Source: Bacteriovoracaceae bacterium | Lineage (GTDB): Bacteria > Bdellovibrionota > Bacteriovoracia > Bacteriovoracales > Bacteriovoracaceae | DNA: 64,000 nt | Direction of reading: 5' to 3' | Assembly (NCBI GenBank): GCA_024711325.1 | Contig: JANJTC010000001.1 | Coordinates: 186,001 to 250,000 of the forward strand | In this document: positions 35,316 through 43,081 of the stretch, one piece after another | Layout of the letters: each line of letters begins with the position of its first letter | How positions within the stretch are numbered: position 1 is the first letter of the stretch | The notes under the pieces: generated by a model | What the model was told of the DNA's origin: nothing | The model's input: only the letters and a program-made list of their open reading frames with translations | The model's database searches: none | Position numbers and translations under genes: made by a program

Positions 35316-35788
35316 GAGCACCAGCCAGCAATGATAATCCGGCGACCGGCAGTTACCTGATGGATCTTATGTTCAAAACCGTAAAGACCAGTCAGAAAGA
35401 GTATAATAGTGCCAAAACCAGGCGTTGGGATTTCAAGAAAATGATCTGAGCCTTTGGGCCTCACACCTAACCTTCCACCTTCTACATGATCGGCATCCAG
35501 TGTGAGGGAAAGAGAAAAGGCAAAGACTCGGGACCCATCATCGTGCCAGATACCGTCTTCTTCCCAATCATTCTTTGCATCCCTGATGCTGATGATGAAT
35601 TCAATTTCATTAAAATCATGAAACTCATTTAGAAAATTAAACAGACGTCCGTCTTTTTTGGTGAGTGCTTTGAACTCTGAATCAAGCTTGGCCCAATCCT
35701 CATTTTTAACTAACTGACGGATATCATCTCCCAATGGGAAATAGCTCAGATGAAAACCATTTTGAAAGAGTTCTGGTTTTTTAAGCAT
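35312..35788 (-). CDS. Fe(II)/2-oxoglutarate-dependent oxygenase-like protein
   Basis: 158 residues, smaller than most family members. The iron triad is readable as His-x-Asp in WHDDGSR and a distal His in HKIHQV, with the oxoglutarate-binding Arg in TAGRRIIIAGW 7-8 residues later. The double-stranded beta-helix core spans roughly 75-158. The start overlaps the SPL-like gene by 8 bases, so it is the third gene of the nucleoside phosphorylase / radical SAM operon. Hydroxylation of a nucleic acid, protein or small molecule is possible; the substrate is unknown. Confidence 0.75.
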   Translation of the reverse strand: MLKKPELFQNGFHLSYFPLGDDIRQLVKNEDWAKLDSEFKALTKKDGRLFNFLNEFHDFNEIEFIISIRDAKNDWEEDGIWHDDGSRVFAFSLSLTLDADHVEGGRLGVRPKGSDHFLEIPTPGFGTIILFLTGLYGFEHKIHQVTAGRRIIIAGWCS

Positions 35789-36794
35789 GGTCTTCCATAC
35801 ACAAATAAATGGATTCAGGTTTAACCTTTGCCTGAATAGCGAGTTCTTTAATGGTGTTCATGATCCACATTCGCATCGGACGGTGGTAGCGAACCTTTCC
35901 ATCAAAACTCTTGACCATCGGGCCTGAATGGATGACTGAGTCTGGATAGTTCCTTTCTGCCTCTCGATAGACGTCTTTAGTGAAGCGGACGACTCCTAAA
36001 GAAAGGTAGGCGAGTTTTTCATTTATTTTTAAGCGATTCATCTGATCGAGGAGCTCTTGATATCTGATCTTAAATTGATCTTCATAAATAATGGGGTCAA
36101 AGTGCGCGGCGATCTTAAATCCCAATTGATTGAGTTTATCCATGGCCTTTAAACGTCCCTGAGTTGAAGGGGTTTTTAAGTCAACTCGTCTGGCCATCTC
36201 TTCCGGTGAAAGTGAAAAGCTTATAATAAAATTAGGTAAGGGGGAGAGTTTTTCCAGTTCTCTGGTGTTCACGGACTTAGTTCTTAACTCAATGATCGCT
36301 TCTGGATGTTTCTGGCAGAACTCATGATAGAGCTCAAGTTCACCGGTTAAGTGAGTCAGGGCGAGAGAATCAGAAAATTCTCCGGCATGAAACCAGACTC
36401 TTCCTGAATGGGACAACAAGACCTTCTCCATCTCCTGAATGATTTCTTCATGATTGATGAAGAGGACAATATCGGGAGTATTGAAGTAGCCCTGAAGATA
36501 GCAGTATTGGCATTCATAAATACAGTTATAGGCATGAATAAAATAGTAATGAGGCTCTCCCGCGCTGCCATAGGCGTCTGGTGCAAGTTTTAGCAGTTGA
36601 CCATGTTTTCGGGCCAGGAAGAGATTAAGGGTATCTCGTTTTTGAAGATAAGTTTTTTTTGAACGGCCCCAGATTTCATCAAAACTCTCGATAAAAAGAG
36701 GCGCTTTTTGCACCTTTCTTAGGATGCTTTCAACCCGAGGATGATTTTTAATGCTCTCTTCGACATAAATTTCATTCCACACTGAAGTCACCAT
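35781..36794 (-). CDS. Spore-photoproduct-lyase-family radical SAM protein
   Basis: 337 residues. The radical SAM cluster motif is C91-x3-C95-x2-C98 (NCIYECQYCYLQGY), with the Tyr after the last Cys and the overall length as in SPL. Later SPL-like blocks include FIISFSLSPEEM, GFKIAAHFDPIIY and VVRFTKDVYREAERNYP. However, the block matching Bacillus AACTSD, which carries the hydrogen-donor Cys141, reads AGEFSD: Glu139 replaces the Cys. It is therefore probably not a classical spore photoproduct lyase, and no other spore genes are here. It overlaps the phosphorylase gene by 23 bases and the oxygenase gene by 8. Confidence 0.85.
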   Translation of the reverse strand: MVTSVWNEIYVEESIKNHPRVESILRKVQKAPLFIESFDEIWGRSKKTYLQKRDTLNLFLARKHGQLLKLAPDAYGSAGEPHYYFIHAYNCIYECQYCYLQGYFNTPDIVLFINHEEIIQEMEKVLLSHSGRVWFHAGEFSDSLALTHLTGELELYHEFCQKHPEAIIELRTKSVNTRELEKLSPLPNFIISFSLSPEEMARRVDLKTPSTQGRLKAMDKLNQLGFKIAAHFDPIIYEDQFKIRYQELLDQMNRLKINEKLAYLSLGVVRFTKDVYREAERNYPDSVIHSGPMVKSFDGKVRYHRPMRMWIMNTIKELAIQAKVKPESIYLCMEDHA

Positions 36795-37782
36795 TCATGA
36801 TTTTTGCCAATGATGCGAGACTCACGGATTTTAAGGCCTCAATTTTTTCTTGAAGCTCCTGATCTGTTCCTGCTTCAAAAGAGATGATGGCCTTGGGATT
36901 TTCCCATTGAGGGTCTGTTGTTATGGTTAAACCTTTTCTTTTAAAACTTTCCTGAAGGGTCAACTTTTGTTGAAGGAGTTTCGCCTTAAGGGGATCGACT
37001 CTGTTTTCCATTTCCTCCAGAAGTCGTTTTGATCTCTCTTTAGGGGTAAGTTTTTGTTCACGTAAAGTTTCAGCTGGAAGTGATTCTAAAATTTCATCTT
37101 CACTTCTCTGCTCTTTAATGGATAACTTCTGGAGAAGGGCCTTAAACAGATGCTCAGTGGAAAATGTAAAATGAAATCCTGGCAGCATTTTCTTGGTTGC
37201 TTGAATTTTTTGATTAGTTGAAGCGAAATACATCTCCAGATGATCACTTAACTTTTCTGAAAACTCATAGGCCTTCTCTTTAATGATCTCACAAGCATCA
37301 ATGGTTCCGGCCAAGTCGGAGATTATTTTAAAGGCCTTAAAAGGAACGCCTGCAGTCTTTGCGGCCATGGCCACTCCCCAAGCTTCCCGGTCTACCAACT
37401 GTCCTAATCCCCGGAGTTTTTCCGCTTTTTCAAATTCCAGGATTCTTTCAAAACTGGTTAAGCAATCAAGGCCATCAGTAAAAACTTGAAAAGATTTAAA
37501 TCCAGGTTTTAAGTCCTGAACCAGATAAAGAGAACGAACAGGATGAATTTCCCCAATGGCATGATTTTTAAGCGAACCCGCTACACCCAGATTTATGACT
37601 TCCTGAAAAGGATAGAGAGGTAGAGTAAGGGCCGTTTTAGTCACGGCCTCAATTGGGCCCTCGCCAGTTAATAGCAGTACTATCTCTTCATTTTTAAAGA
37701 GGTCTGGGCGGACTTTTTGCAGGTGAAATTTCTCGATGACACCTTGAGCTTCACCCAGATGGGCCATTGTGATAAGATGCAT
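36772..37782 (-). CDS. MTA/SAH nucleosidase-like nucleoside phosphorylase with a C-terminal extension
   Basis: 336 residues from ATG 37782; the frame is also open from a GTG at 37821, but neither start has a good SD. Residues 1 to about 190 have the PNP/UDP phosphorylase fold: MHLITMAHLGEAQGVIEKF with a catalytic-type Glu, INLGVAGSLKNHAIGEI, VDREAWGVAMAA (ribose-binding Glu) and FKIISDLAG (catalytic-type Asp). About 145 further residues, charged and helical, have no counterpart in E. coli MTAN (232 residues). It is the first gene of the operon with the SPL-like radical SAM protein. Cleaving 5'-deoxyadenosine or methylthioadenosine is a reasonable guess. Confidence 0.75.
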   Translation of the reverse strand: MHLITMAHLGEAQGVIEKFHLQKVRPDLFKNEEIVLLLTGEGPIEAVTKTALTLPLYPFQEVINLGVAGSLKNHAIGEIHPVRSLYLVQDLKPGFKSFQVFTDGLDCLTSFERILEFEKAEKLRGLGQLVDREAWGVAMAAKTAGVPFKAFKIISDLAGTIDACEIIKEKAYEFSEKLSDHLEMYFASTNQKIQATKKMLPGFHFTFSTEHLFKALLQKLSIKEQRSEDEILESLPAETLREQKLTPKERSKRLLEEMENRVDPLKAKLLQQKLTLQESFKRKGLTITTDPQWENPKAIISFEAGTDQELQEKIEALKSVSLASLAKIMNGDFSVE

Positions 37783-37832
37783 AACCGCACTTTGCAGGAC
37801 ACAATCGTTTTTGTCAATCACGAGAGGACATC

Positions 37833-38768
37833 ATGATCTACCGAAATATAGCTGTTTTTAATTCTCCTCTGCCAGTTATCACGTTTGGGGGAGCTTCTAT
37901 TAGTGGAGAAGGTGGTGGTTATGGTTTTGGTGCTATGAATGAGGGTGAGGCGGAAAGGCTCTTAAAGGTGGCCTGGGATCAAGGTATAAATTTGTTTGAT
38001 ACCGCTCCTATTTATGGTTTTGGTCTTTCAGAAGAAAGACTTGGGAAATATCTTCCGAAAGAGGCAATGGTTATCAGTAAATCCGGGGTGGATTGGCATG
38101 AGACGAAACGGGTGAATATGACGAATTCACCCGTTCATACCGAAAGGATGCTGCATGAGAGTCTTAAAAGGCTCAAGCGTGAGATCATCGATATTTATAT
38201 GATTCATTGGCCTGACTCGAAATACGATATCCGGGAACCCTTAGCTGTACTTAAGAAGGCCCAGGAAGAGGGAAAAATTAAACATATTGGTTTATGTAAC
38301 ACTAATCTCGAGGACCTTGCCCGGGCGCGAGAGATTTGTCAGGTTGAAGTGATTCAAAGTGAGCTTAACCTTTTTAACAGTGCTCCTTTTGATTGCCTGA
38401 AAGATGAATGGAAAGAAACCTTCAGCATGAGTTGGGGGACCTTTGATAAAGGCATTTTAACTGGCAGGGTTACCAGAGAGCGCAAGTATGATAAGAGCGA
38501 CAGTCGGCATAGCGCACCCTGGTGGAATAAAAAAGATGTGCTTAAGAAAATTGAGCGGACTGAGCAGTTAAAAAAAATTCTGCCAGAGTTTGGGCTAAGT
38601 CTGCAGGAATTCTGTCTTCACTACAATCTGTACTATTACGGTTTATCGACTGTCTTAATCGGTTTCAAGTCGGAAGCCGACATTGTTCAGATGACGTCTA
38701 ATTTACAACAAAAACTTATGAGAGAGAGAATAGAGGAGGTCCTGGTTCTTTGGAATAATTACGAATAG
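37833..38768 (+). CDS. Aldo/keto reductase
   Basis: 311 residues, (beta/alpha)8 NAD(P)H oxidoreductase. The tetrad is visible: Asp and Tyr in LFDTAPIYGFGLSEERLGKYL, Lys in MVISKSGVD and His in YMIHWPDS. The C-terminal cofactor segment is TVLIGFKSEADIVQ. GAGGACATC precedes the ATG. It is divergent from the phosphorylase gene with a very short gap (11-50 bases depending on start). The XRE regulator follows 9 bases later and may be co-transcribed. The substrate is unknown. Confidence 0.88.
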   Translation: MIYRNIAVFNSPLPVITFGGASISGEGGGYGFGAMNEGEAERLLKVAWDQGINLFDTAPIYGFGLSEERLGKYLPKEAMVISKSGVDWHETKRVNMTNSPVHTERMLHESLKRLKREIIDIYMIHWPDSKYDIREPLAVLKKAQEEGKIKHIGLCNTNLEDLARAREICQVEVIQSELNLFNSAPFDCLKDEWKETFSMSWGTFDKGILTGRVTRERKYDKSDSRHSAPWWNKKDVLKKIERTEQLKKILPEFGLSLQEFCLHYNLYYYGLSTVLIGFKSEADIVQMTSNLQQKLMRERIEEVLVLWNNYE

Positions 38769-38777
38769 GAATAATCC

Positions 38778-39635
38778 ATGAACGAACAGACTTTTTCGAT
38801 CGGGCCTTTAATGAAAGCAGCCCGGAAATTTAAAAAATTCAATCAGGCCGATGTGGCACGCGCGATTGGATGTTCTCAGAGTGCTCTATCTAAAATGGAA
38901 CACAATCTCTTGGTTCCTTCTGCTCCCCAGTGGTTTTTATTCGCCAGGTTTACTTCTATTCCTCCTGAGACACTGGAGACGGGAGTGATTGATCGGCATA
39001 CCAAGGTGACCTTTAACAATGATCAGGTTTCTCTTGGTTTTAAGATCCCTAAAAAGTACCGGCATTTTCGGGCAGAGAAGGTTAGAGAAATTTATCCTTT
39101 TTTGATTTTTTTAGACAAAAAGCTAGTTCCTCCTCAGAAGGAGGATTTTATCACCTGGACCGGACTTGATCCGGAATTCTTTCTGGACTTTGATAACCTG
39201 ATTAACTTTCAGCTTTTCGTCGATACCATGGAATATTTTATCAGACTGGGGCGTTCCTCACGAAGTGATGTAAAAGGAATTGTTAATTTCGGGCAGGATG
39301 ATGTTTATTGGAACCATTACGGCATAGACTGGAAAAAACTCGATAGTGTTTCGGCCGTTTTGCATGAGTATTCTTTGGAACAGTTATTTTTCCAGACGGA
39401 CTTTCAGTTGAAGGTGGATACTACAGCTGGAAGAACGATTGTCAGTTATTTTCCGGAATATCATTTGAAACAATTTTCGAACACCATTTCGCCTGAAGCG
39501 GTTCAATTTCTAAATTTCTACCGACAGGGAACTCTTGAGAACTTGATATTGCGAGTTTTAAACAAAGAAGTGAAGGTTGAGCTCTTGCAGGAAACTCACA
39601 CTTCACCTCTGGGTGCACGTTTTGAAGTTAAGTAA
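38778..39635 (+). CDS. XRE-family helix-turn-helix protein
   Basis: 285 residues. The N-terminal HTH (about 10-65) reads LMKAARKFKKFNQADVARAIG followed by SQSALSKMEHN, a standard XRE motif. The remaining 220 residues form an unrecognised domain rich in aromatic residues (WNHYGIDWKKLD; DLIRNFQLFVDTMEYF-like region) that might sense a ligand or protein. It shares orientation with the aldo/keto reductase, 9 bases away, and ends at its own terminator. Target promoters are unknown. Confidence 0.75.
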   Translation: MNEQTFSIGPLMKAARKFKKFNQADVARAIGCSQSALSKMEHNLLVPSAPQWFLFARFTSIPPETLETGVIDRHTKVTFNNDQVSLGFKIPKKYRHFRAEKVREIYPFLIFLDKKLVPPQKEDFITWTGLDPEFFLDFDNLINFQLFVDTMEYFIRLGRSSRSDVKGIVNFGQDDVYWNHYGIDWKKLDSVSAVLHEYSLEQLFFQTDFQLKVDTTAGRTIVSYFPEYHLKQFSNTISPEAVQFLNFYRQGTLENLILRVLNKEVKVELLQETHTSPLGARFEVK

Positions 39636-39637
39636 GC

Positions 39638-41008
39638 TTAACTCTCATGGGGGAGAGTTTTTTTCCTGGGCCTGTAATAGGTCCGGGGTGAGTACTCTAC
39701 GAAATCAGCAATTGATGCCATATAGATACAAGCGTATTTCTCAATCTGTCCGGCCAGTCGACTTGGTTCTACTCCGGCCCGCATAGTTTCTCCCCAATAA
39801 GGATTAAAATACTGGGAGTGTGCGCGGATAAGTTTACCGATTTTTTTGTCTACTTTTTCAATCCTCTGAAAATGGGCCTGAATCTTTTCTTTATCTGGCT
39901 TTTTACCCTTTTCAATTTCTTTATCAAACAAATCATCAAGCTTTTGCTCGTAAGTTATTTTCTCAGTCATGAGAGTGTTGATTTCTTCTGATAGGGTTGC
40001 ACTCTCTTCAAGCGCTGTTGTTTCCTGGAAGAGCTCTTCAATCACCAGGGCGGTTCTCCAGTTACATGTTTTCTTTATGGAGAGGACGTCTCCATAAATA
40101 TGATCGCCTAGATACAATATCTGCTCACCGGTAAAGCCTGAACTCTTCTGGATGGTCTGGGCATTTCCTCCCTGATAAATACCATCTTCAATCTTTCCGT
40201 GATGATTTCGCATTAGTCCTGAGGCAGGGTCAACTTGCAGCAGAGGTAATTTATCTGTGAAAAATTTCGGTTTACTGGCGGCGGTGACGACGATGTTAAA
40301 CAGCTCGGACCAGTGTTTATGTTCTTTTAAGAAAGGATTAATCGAGTAATCAAGCAAGAGGCGTGAATACTCATAGTCTGAGTTGGTGATGACCCAAAGT
40401 TTTTTTCCATGTTTTTTAAAACGTTCTAAAGAAGATACGATTTCAGGATCCTGGATGATGTATTTCTTAACTGCCTTTTTTACCTGAGTTTTAAGCGACC
40501 CATCCCGATGTGAAATATCCAGTCCTTCAAGAATGTCGTACTCAATGGTTTTATAATCCGGCAGATTCAGTTCAGGATGATTATCCTTCAGATCAATGAT
40601 TTGCATGTAAAGCACGCAGTAGGAGATAGAGAAAGTAGTATCGACAATGGAGAAGCGGTCTGAATCGTTCAGGTCAATCACCAGACCTTGATAGATCTTC
40701 TGCTGAGTCTTAAAATCCATTTCTTTTAAACCATGATAGGCGTGCTTAACTTTACTGTAAGTCGAGAGTTTAAGAATGTTTCCATGAGGCTTATCAATCA
40801 CCAGTCCTCGGATGGCCAGGTTGAATTTGAATTTCAGTTGAGCGATAGAAGACGGGTAGCCTTTTACTTCAATGAGTTTTTTCTGAATTTCTTTATACGT
40901 CATTTCTTCAAATGCTTCAGAATCATATCGGACTAGGGTGTAATCCATGTCAAAACCGATAGCAGCTATTTGTTTCATGTTCAAGGTACGATTTACGTAA
41001 ATTCCCAT
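39638..41008 (-). CDS. HAD-family 5'-nucleotidase (cytosolic purine nucleotidase type)
   Basis: 456 residues. HAD motif I is IGFDMDYTLVRYDS (nucleophile and acid Asp), motif II is the Thr in WVITNSDYEY, and motif IV is YLGDHIYGDVL. The order, length and N-terminal YTLVRY wording match the HAD-IG purine 5'-nucleotidase group related to eukaryotic NT5C2. It would dephosphorylate purine monophosphates, useful when nucleotides are taken in excess from prey (inference). AAGGGATAACT precedes the ATG. A helical coiled-coil region with many Glu/Lys lies near residues 340-400. Confidence 0.88.
   Translation of the reverse strand: MGIYVNRTLNMKQIAAIGFDMDYTLVRYDSEAFEEMTYKEIQKKLIEVKGYPSSIAQLKFKFNLAIRGLVIDKPHGNILKLSTYSKVKHAYHGLKEMDFKTQQKIYQGLVIDLNDSDRFSIVDTTFSISYCVLYMQIIDLKDNHPELNLPDYKTIEYDILEGLDISHRDGSLKTQVKKAVKKYIIQDPEIVSSLERFKKHGKKLWVITNSDYEYSRLLLDYSINPFLKEHKHWSELFNIVVTAASKPKFFTDKLPLLQVDPASGLMRNHHGKIEDGIYQGGNAQTIQKSSGFTGEQILYLGDHIYGDVLSIKKTCNWRTALVIEELFQETTALEESATLSEEINTLMTEKITYEQKLDDLFDKEIEKGKKPDKEKIQAHFQRIEKVDKKIGKLIRAHSQYFNPYWGETMRAGVEPSRLAGQIEKYACIYMASIADFVEYSPRTYYRPRKKTLPHES
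39640..39665 (+). terminator. Terminator of the XRE gene, lying inside the 3' end of the HAD gene
   Basis: AACTCTC-ATGGGG-GAGAGTT with seven T after it, 5 bases past the XRE stop. The same bases encode the last residues and stop codon of the convergent HAD nucleotidase. Confidence 0.75.
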
Positions 41009-41154
41009 AGTTATCCCTTATTTAAGCAATTATAAATTTTCGCTGTTTATGTACTTACAGTCAAATAGAGAGATATTTACACACTGCATTAGATTTCATC
41101 AAAATCAGGCCTATTCGGAGTTATAAACTTCCTATTAATTTTCAGGAGCAATCA

Positions 41155-42444
41155 ATGTCGAATAAGGTTCAGTTGTTGGTTTTAAGTGGGATCCTTCTTT
41201 TTCCGTTGGCCCAAACCGCACATTCACGGGTCATTTATGGTCAAGATAATCGAATTGAAGTTTCTGAGGCCTCACCTTTTCAGCAAAAGCTTGCCAGATC
41301 GGCCGCGACCATGATTTCCAAAGATAATTTATCCCGAAATTTTTTAGGATCACTTCAAGTTTCTCAGAAAGAAACATTGAGGACTTATCTGGAACGGGCA
41401 ACTCCTCAGGGGCTACCCGTATGTCGTGGCGAGCGTTTTGTGGATCAACCTACACCAGGCTCTTGCAGTGGTTTTCTCATCGCGCCTGACCTGATCGTTA
41501 CTGCCGGCCATTGTATGGACGATGAATCGTCCTGTTCTGATAATAGTTGGGTGTTTGATTTTAAAGCTACTCCTTTATCAAATAAGGCCGGAACGAATAT
41601 AAAAAGTGAAGACGTTTATAATTGTAAAAAAAGAGTGTCGAACTATCTGAACTCGGCCACAAATTTAGATTACGCAGTTATTCAGCTCGATAGACCTGTC
41701 AAGGGACGAGAGCCGCTTGAAATAAACAGTAACGATAAAGTTAAAAATTTCACCAGACTTGTCATTATTGGTTCTCCTTCTGGACTCCCGCTTAAAGTGG
41801 CCGATGGTGCTTCCGTCCGGGATAATCAGCATCCACACTTTTTCAATGCCAATTTGGATTCCTTTCAAGGTAATTCTGGCTCTGGTGTGTTCAATGCTAA
41901 AACTGGTGCTATAGAAGGAATTTTAGTTCGCGGTGAGCAGGATTTCAGTATTGATTATGCCAACCGTTGTATCCAGACCTATAAATGCAGTGATTTTGGA
42001 TGTCGTGGCGAAGATGTCACACGAATTACTGCCATTCCTGAAGTTGGTATCCAGAACGCTCTTAATCAGGCCGCTCTTATGGGCGACGTAGCCACTTTAA
42101 ATACACTTCTGTCCCTTGAAACGTGGGTGGATTTTTATACTAAGGACGGTCAGAGTGCACTCATGAAGGCCGCTCAGGGTGGAAATAAAGCAGCTACAGA
42201 AGTCCTGCTTAAGGCCGGGGCAGAAGTTAACTTACAAGACTCTGATGGAAACTCAAGCCTGCATCATTTGGCGCGCATCCTGAACGAAACGACTAAAGAC
42301 ACTTTAGATTTACTCATTCAAAGTGGTGCTAACCTGGAGCTTAAAAATTCACAGGGCGAAACAGCACTGGATGTCGCTGCTAAAAATTCCAATTCTGTAG
42401 GTGTAGAGCTCCTGATTCAAAAGGGTGCTGTCAAAAAGAACTAA
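41155..42444 (+). CDS. Exported S1 serine protease fused to ankyrin repeats
   Basis: 429 residues with signal peptide (LLVLSGILLFPLAQTAHS). The S1 domain (about 22-290) has His in VTAGHCMDDE (about 119), Asp in LDYAVIQLDR (about 172) and Ser in FQGNSGSGVFN (about 241). Residues about 300-429 are four ankyrin repeats (DGQSALMKAAQGGNKAATEV; QGETALDVAAKNSNSVGVEL). The protease half is paralogous to the protein at 13120-14067. The ankyrin part may hold the enzyme on a target protein. A clear AGGAGCAATC site precedes the ATG. The Cys count suggests disulfides, as in the paralogue. Confidence 0.87.
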   Translation: MSNKVQLLVLSGILLFPLAQTAHSRVIYGQDNRIEVSEASPFQQKLARSAATMISKDNLSRNFLGSLQVSQKETLRTYLERATPQGLPVCRGERFVDQPTPGSCSGFLIAPDLIVTAGHCMDDESSCSDNSWVFDFKATPLSNKAGTNIKSEDVYNCKKRVSNYLNSATNLDYAVIQLDRPVKGREPLEINSNDKVKNFTRLVIIGSPSGLPLKVADGASVRDNQHPHFFNANLDSFQGNSGSGVFNAKTGAIEGILVRGEQDFSIDYANRCIQTYKCSDFGCRGEDVTRITAIPEVGIQNALNQAALMGDVATLNTLLSLETWVDFYTKDGQSALMKAAQGGNKAATEVLLKAGAEVNLQDSDGNSSLHHLARILNETTKDTLDLLIQSGANLELKNSQGETALDVAAKNSNSVGVELLIQKGAVKKN

Positions 42445-42457
42445 AAAAACTCTATTG

Positions 42458-42480
42458 AGGGCCTTCGGGCCCTTTTTTTT
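42458..42480 (+). terminator. Terminator of the S1-ankyrin protease gene
   Basis: AGGGCC-TTCG-GGCCCT stem with UUCG loop followed by eight T, beginning 14 bases after the stop codon. Confidence 0.9.
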
Positions 42481-42567
42481 TGCCGCGTCATTCCAGACAA
42501 AATCATATTGCCATTCAAAAGGAAGCTTGAAACTCTAAGAGTAAGGTTCATTCTAAAAGGAGTTAAA

Positions 42568-42891
42568 ATGAAAACATTTATGGCATTGGCCCTACTTGTG
42601 TCTTCTGTTTCCGCTTTCTCAGCTTCAGTCAAAGTAACATCTTTCAATTACGTTAGAATCGGCAATGACAACTTTAACAATCCTCTGGCAGAGCTCTGTG
42701 GCCTGGTAACAGGTGGAACAACACCTTCATTCGTGCAGATTAAAGTTGATCCAAAAAGTAAAAATCCAGCTATGTACAATACAATGGCCGGTGCTGACGG
42801 AAAGTTCTGCATGGCCGTAATTACTTATCGTGGAACTGCAGAAGTTAGCATGATCGGAGAAAATGCGAAGACTCAGGCTTCAATTAAGTAA
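42568..42891 (+). CDS. Small secreted protein of unknown function
   Basis: 107 residues from ATG 42568, with AAAAGGAG just upstream; an in-frame ATG 20 codons earlier lacks a site and gives no signal peptide. Signal peptide MKTFMALALLVSSVSAFSAS. The mature domain is a small beta-rich unit with two Cys (AELCGLVTGG; KFCMAVITYR) that could pair. Unrecognised. It is a single gene between a terminator and the tRNA. Confidence 0.72.
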   Translation: MKTFMALALLVSSVSAFSASVKVTSFNYVRIGNDNFNNPLAELCGLVTGGTTPSFVQIKVDPKSKNPAMYNTMAGADGKFCMAVITYRGTAEVSMIGENAKTQASIK

Positions 42892-42898
42892 AAAGCTC

Positions 42899-42927
42899 TT
42901 GCCGTTAATAAGAGTTTTTAATAAATT
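42899..42927 (+). promoter_or_regulatory. Candidate promoter for tRNA-Ala
   Basis: TTGCCG, 17 bases, then TAAATT, with the tRNA 5' end 24 bases downstream. Moderate match to sigma-70 boxes. Confidence 0.35.
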
Positions 42928-42951
42928 AGAGATCTCTAGATTTTCAGTTTT

Positions 42952-43027
<76 letters not shown>

Positions 43028-43034
43028 AAATACC

Positions 43035-43067
43035 AAAGGCCAGTTTTAACGAACTGGCCTTTTTTTA
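43035..43067 (+). terminator. Terminator after tRNA-Ala
   Basis: AAAGGCCAGTT and AACTGGCCTTT form an 11-bp stem with a 6-base loop and a T-run. It may also serve the opposing lipoprotein gene, whose stop is at 43082. Confidence 0.9.
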
Positions 43068-43081
43068 TTCCTTAGCGCTAA

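Noticed and set aside
35781-36794. Evidence that the organism forms spores
   Set aside because: The SPL-like gene is the only hint, its H-donor Cys is replaced, and no other sporulation gene is present.
42928-42941. AGAGATCTCT palindrome upstream of the tRNA as an operator
   Set aside because: It is short, lies between promoter and tRNA and is easily explained by chance; no regulator is suggested.
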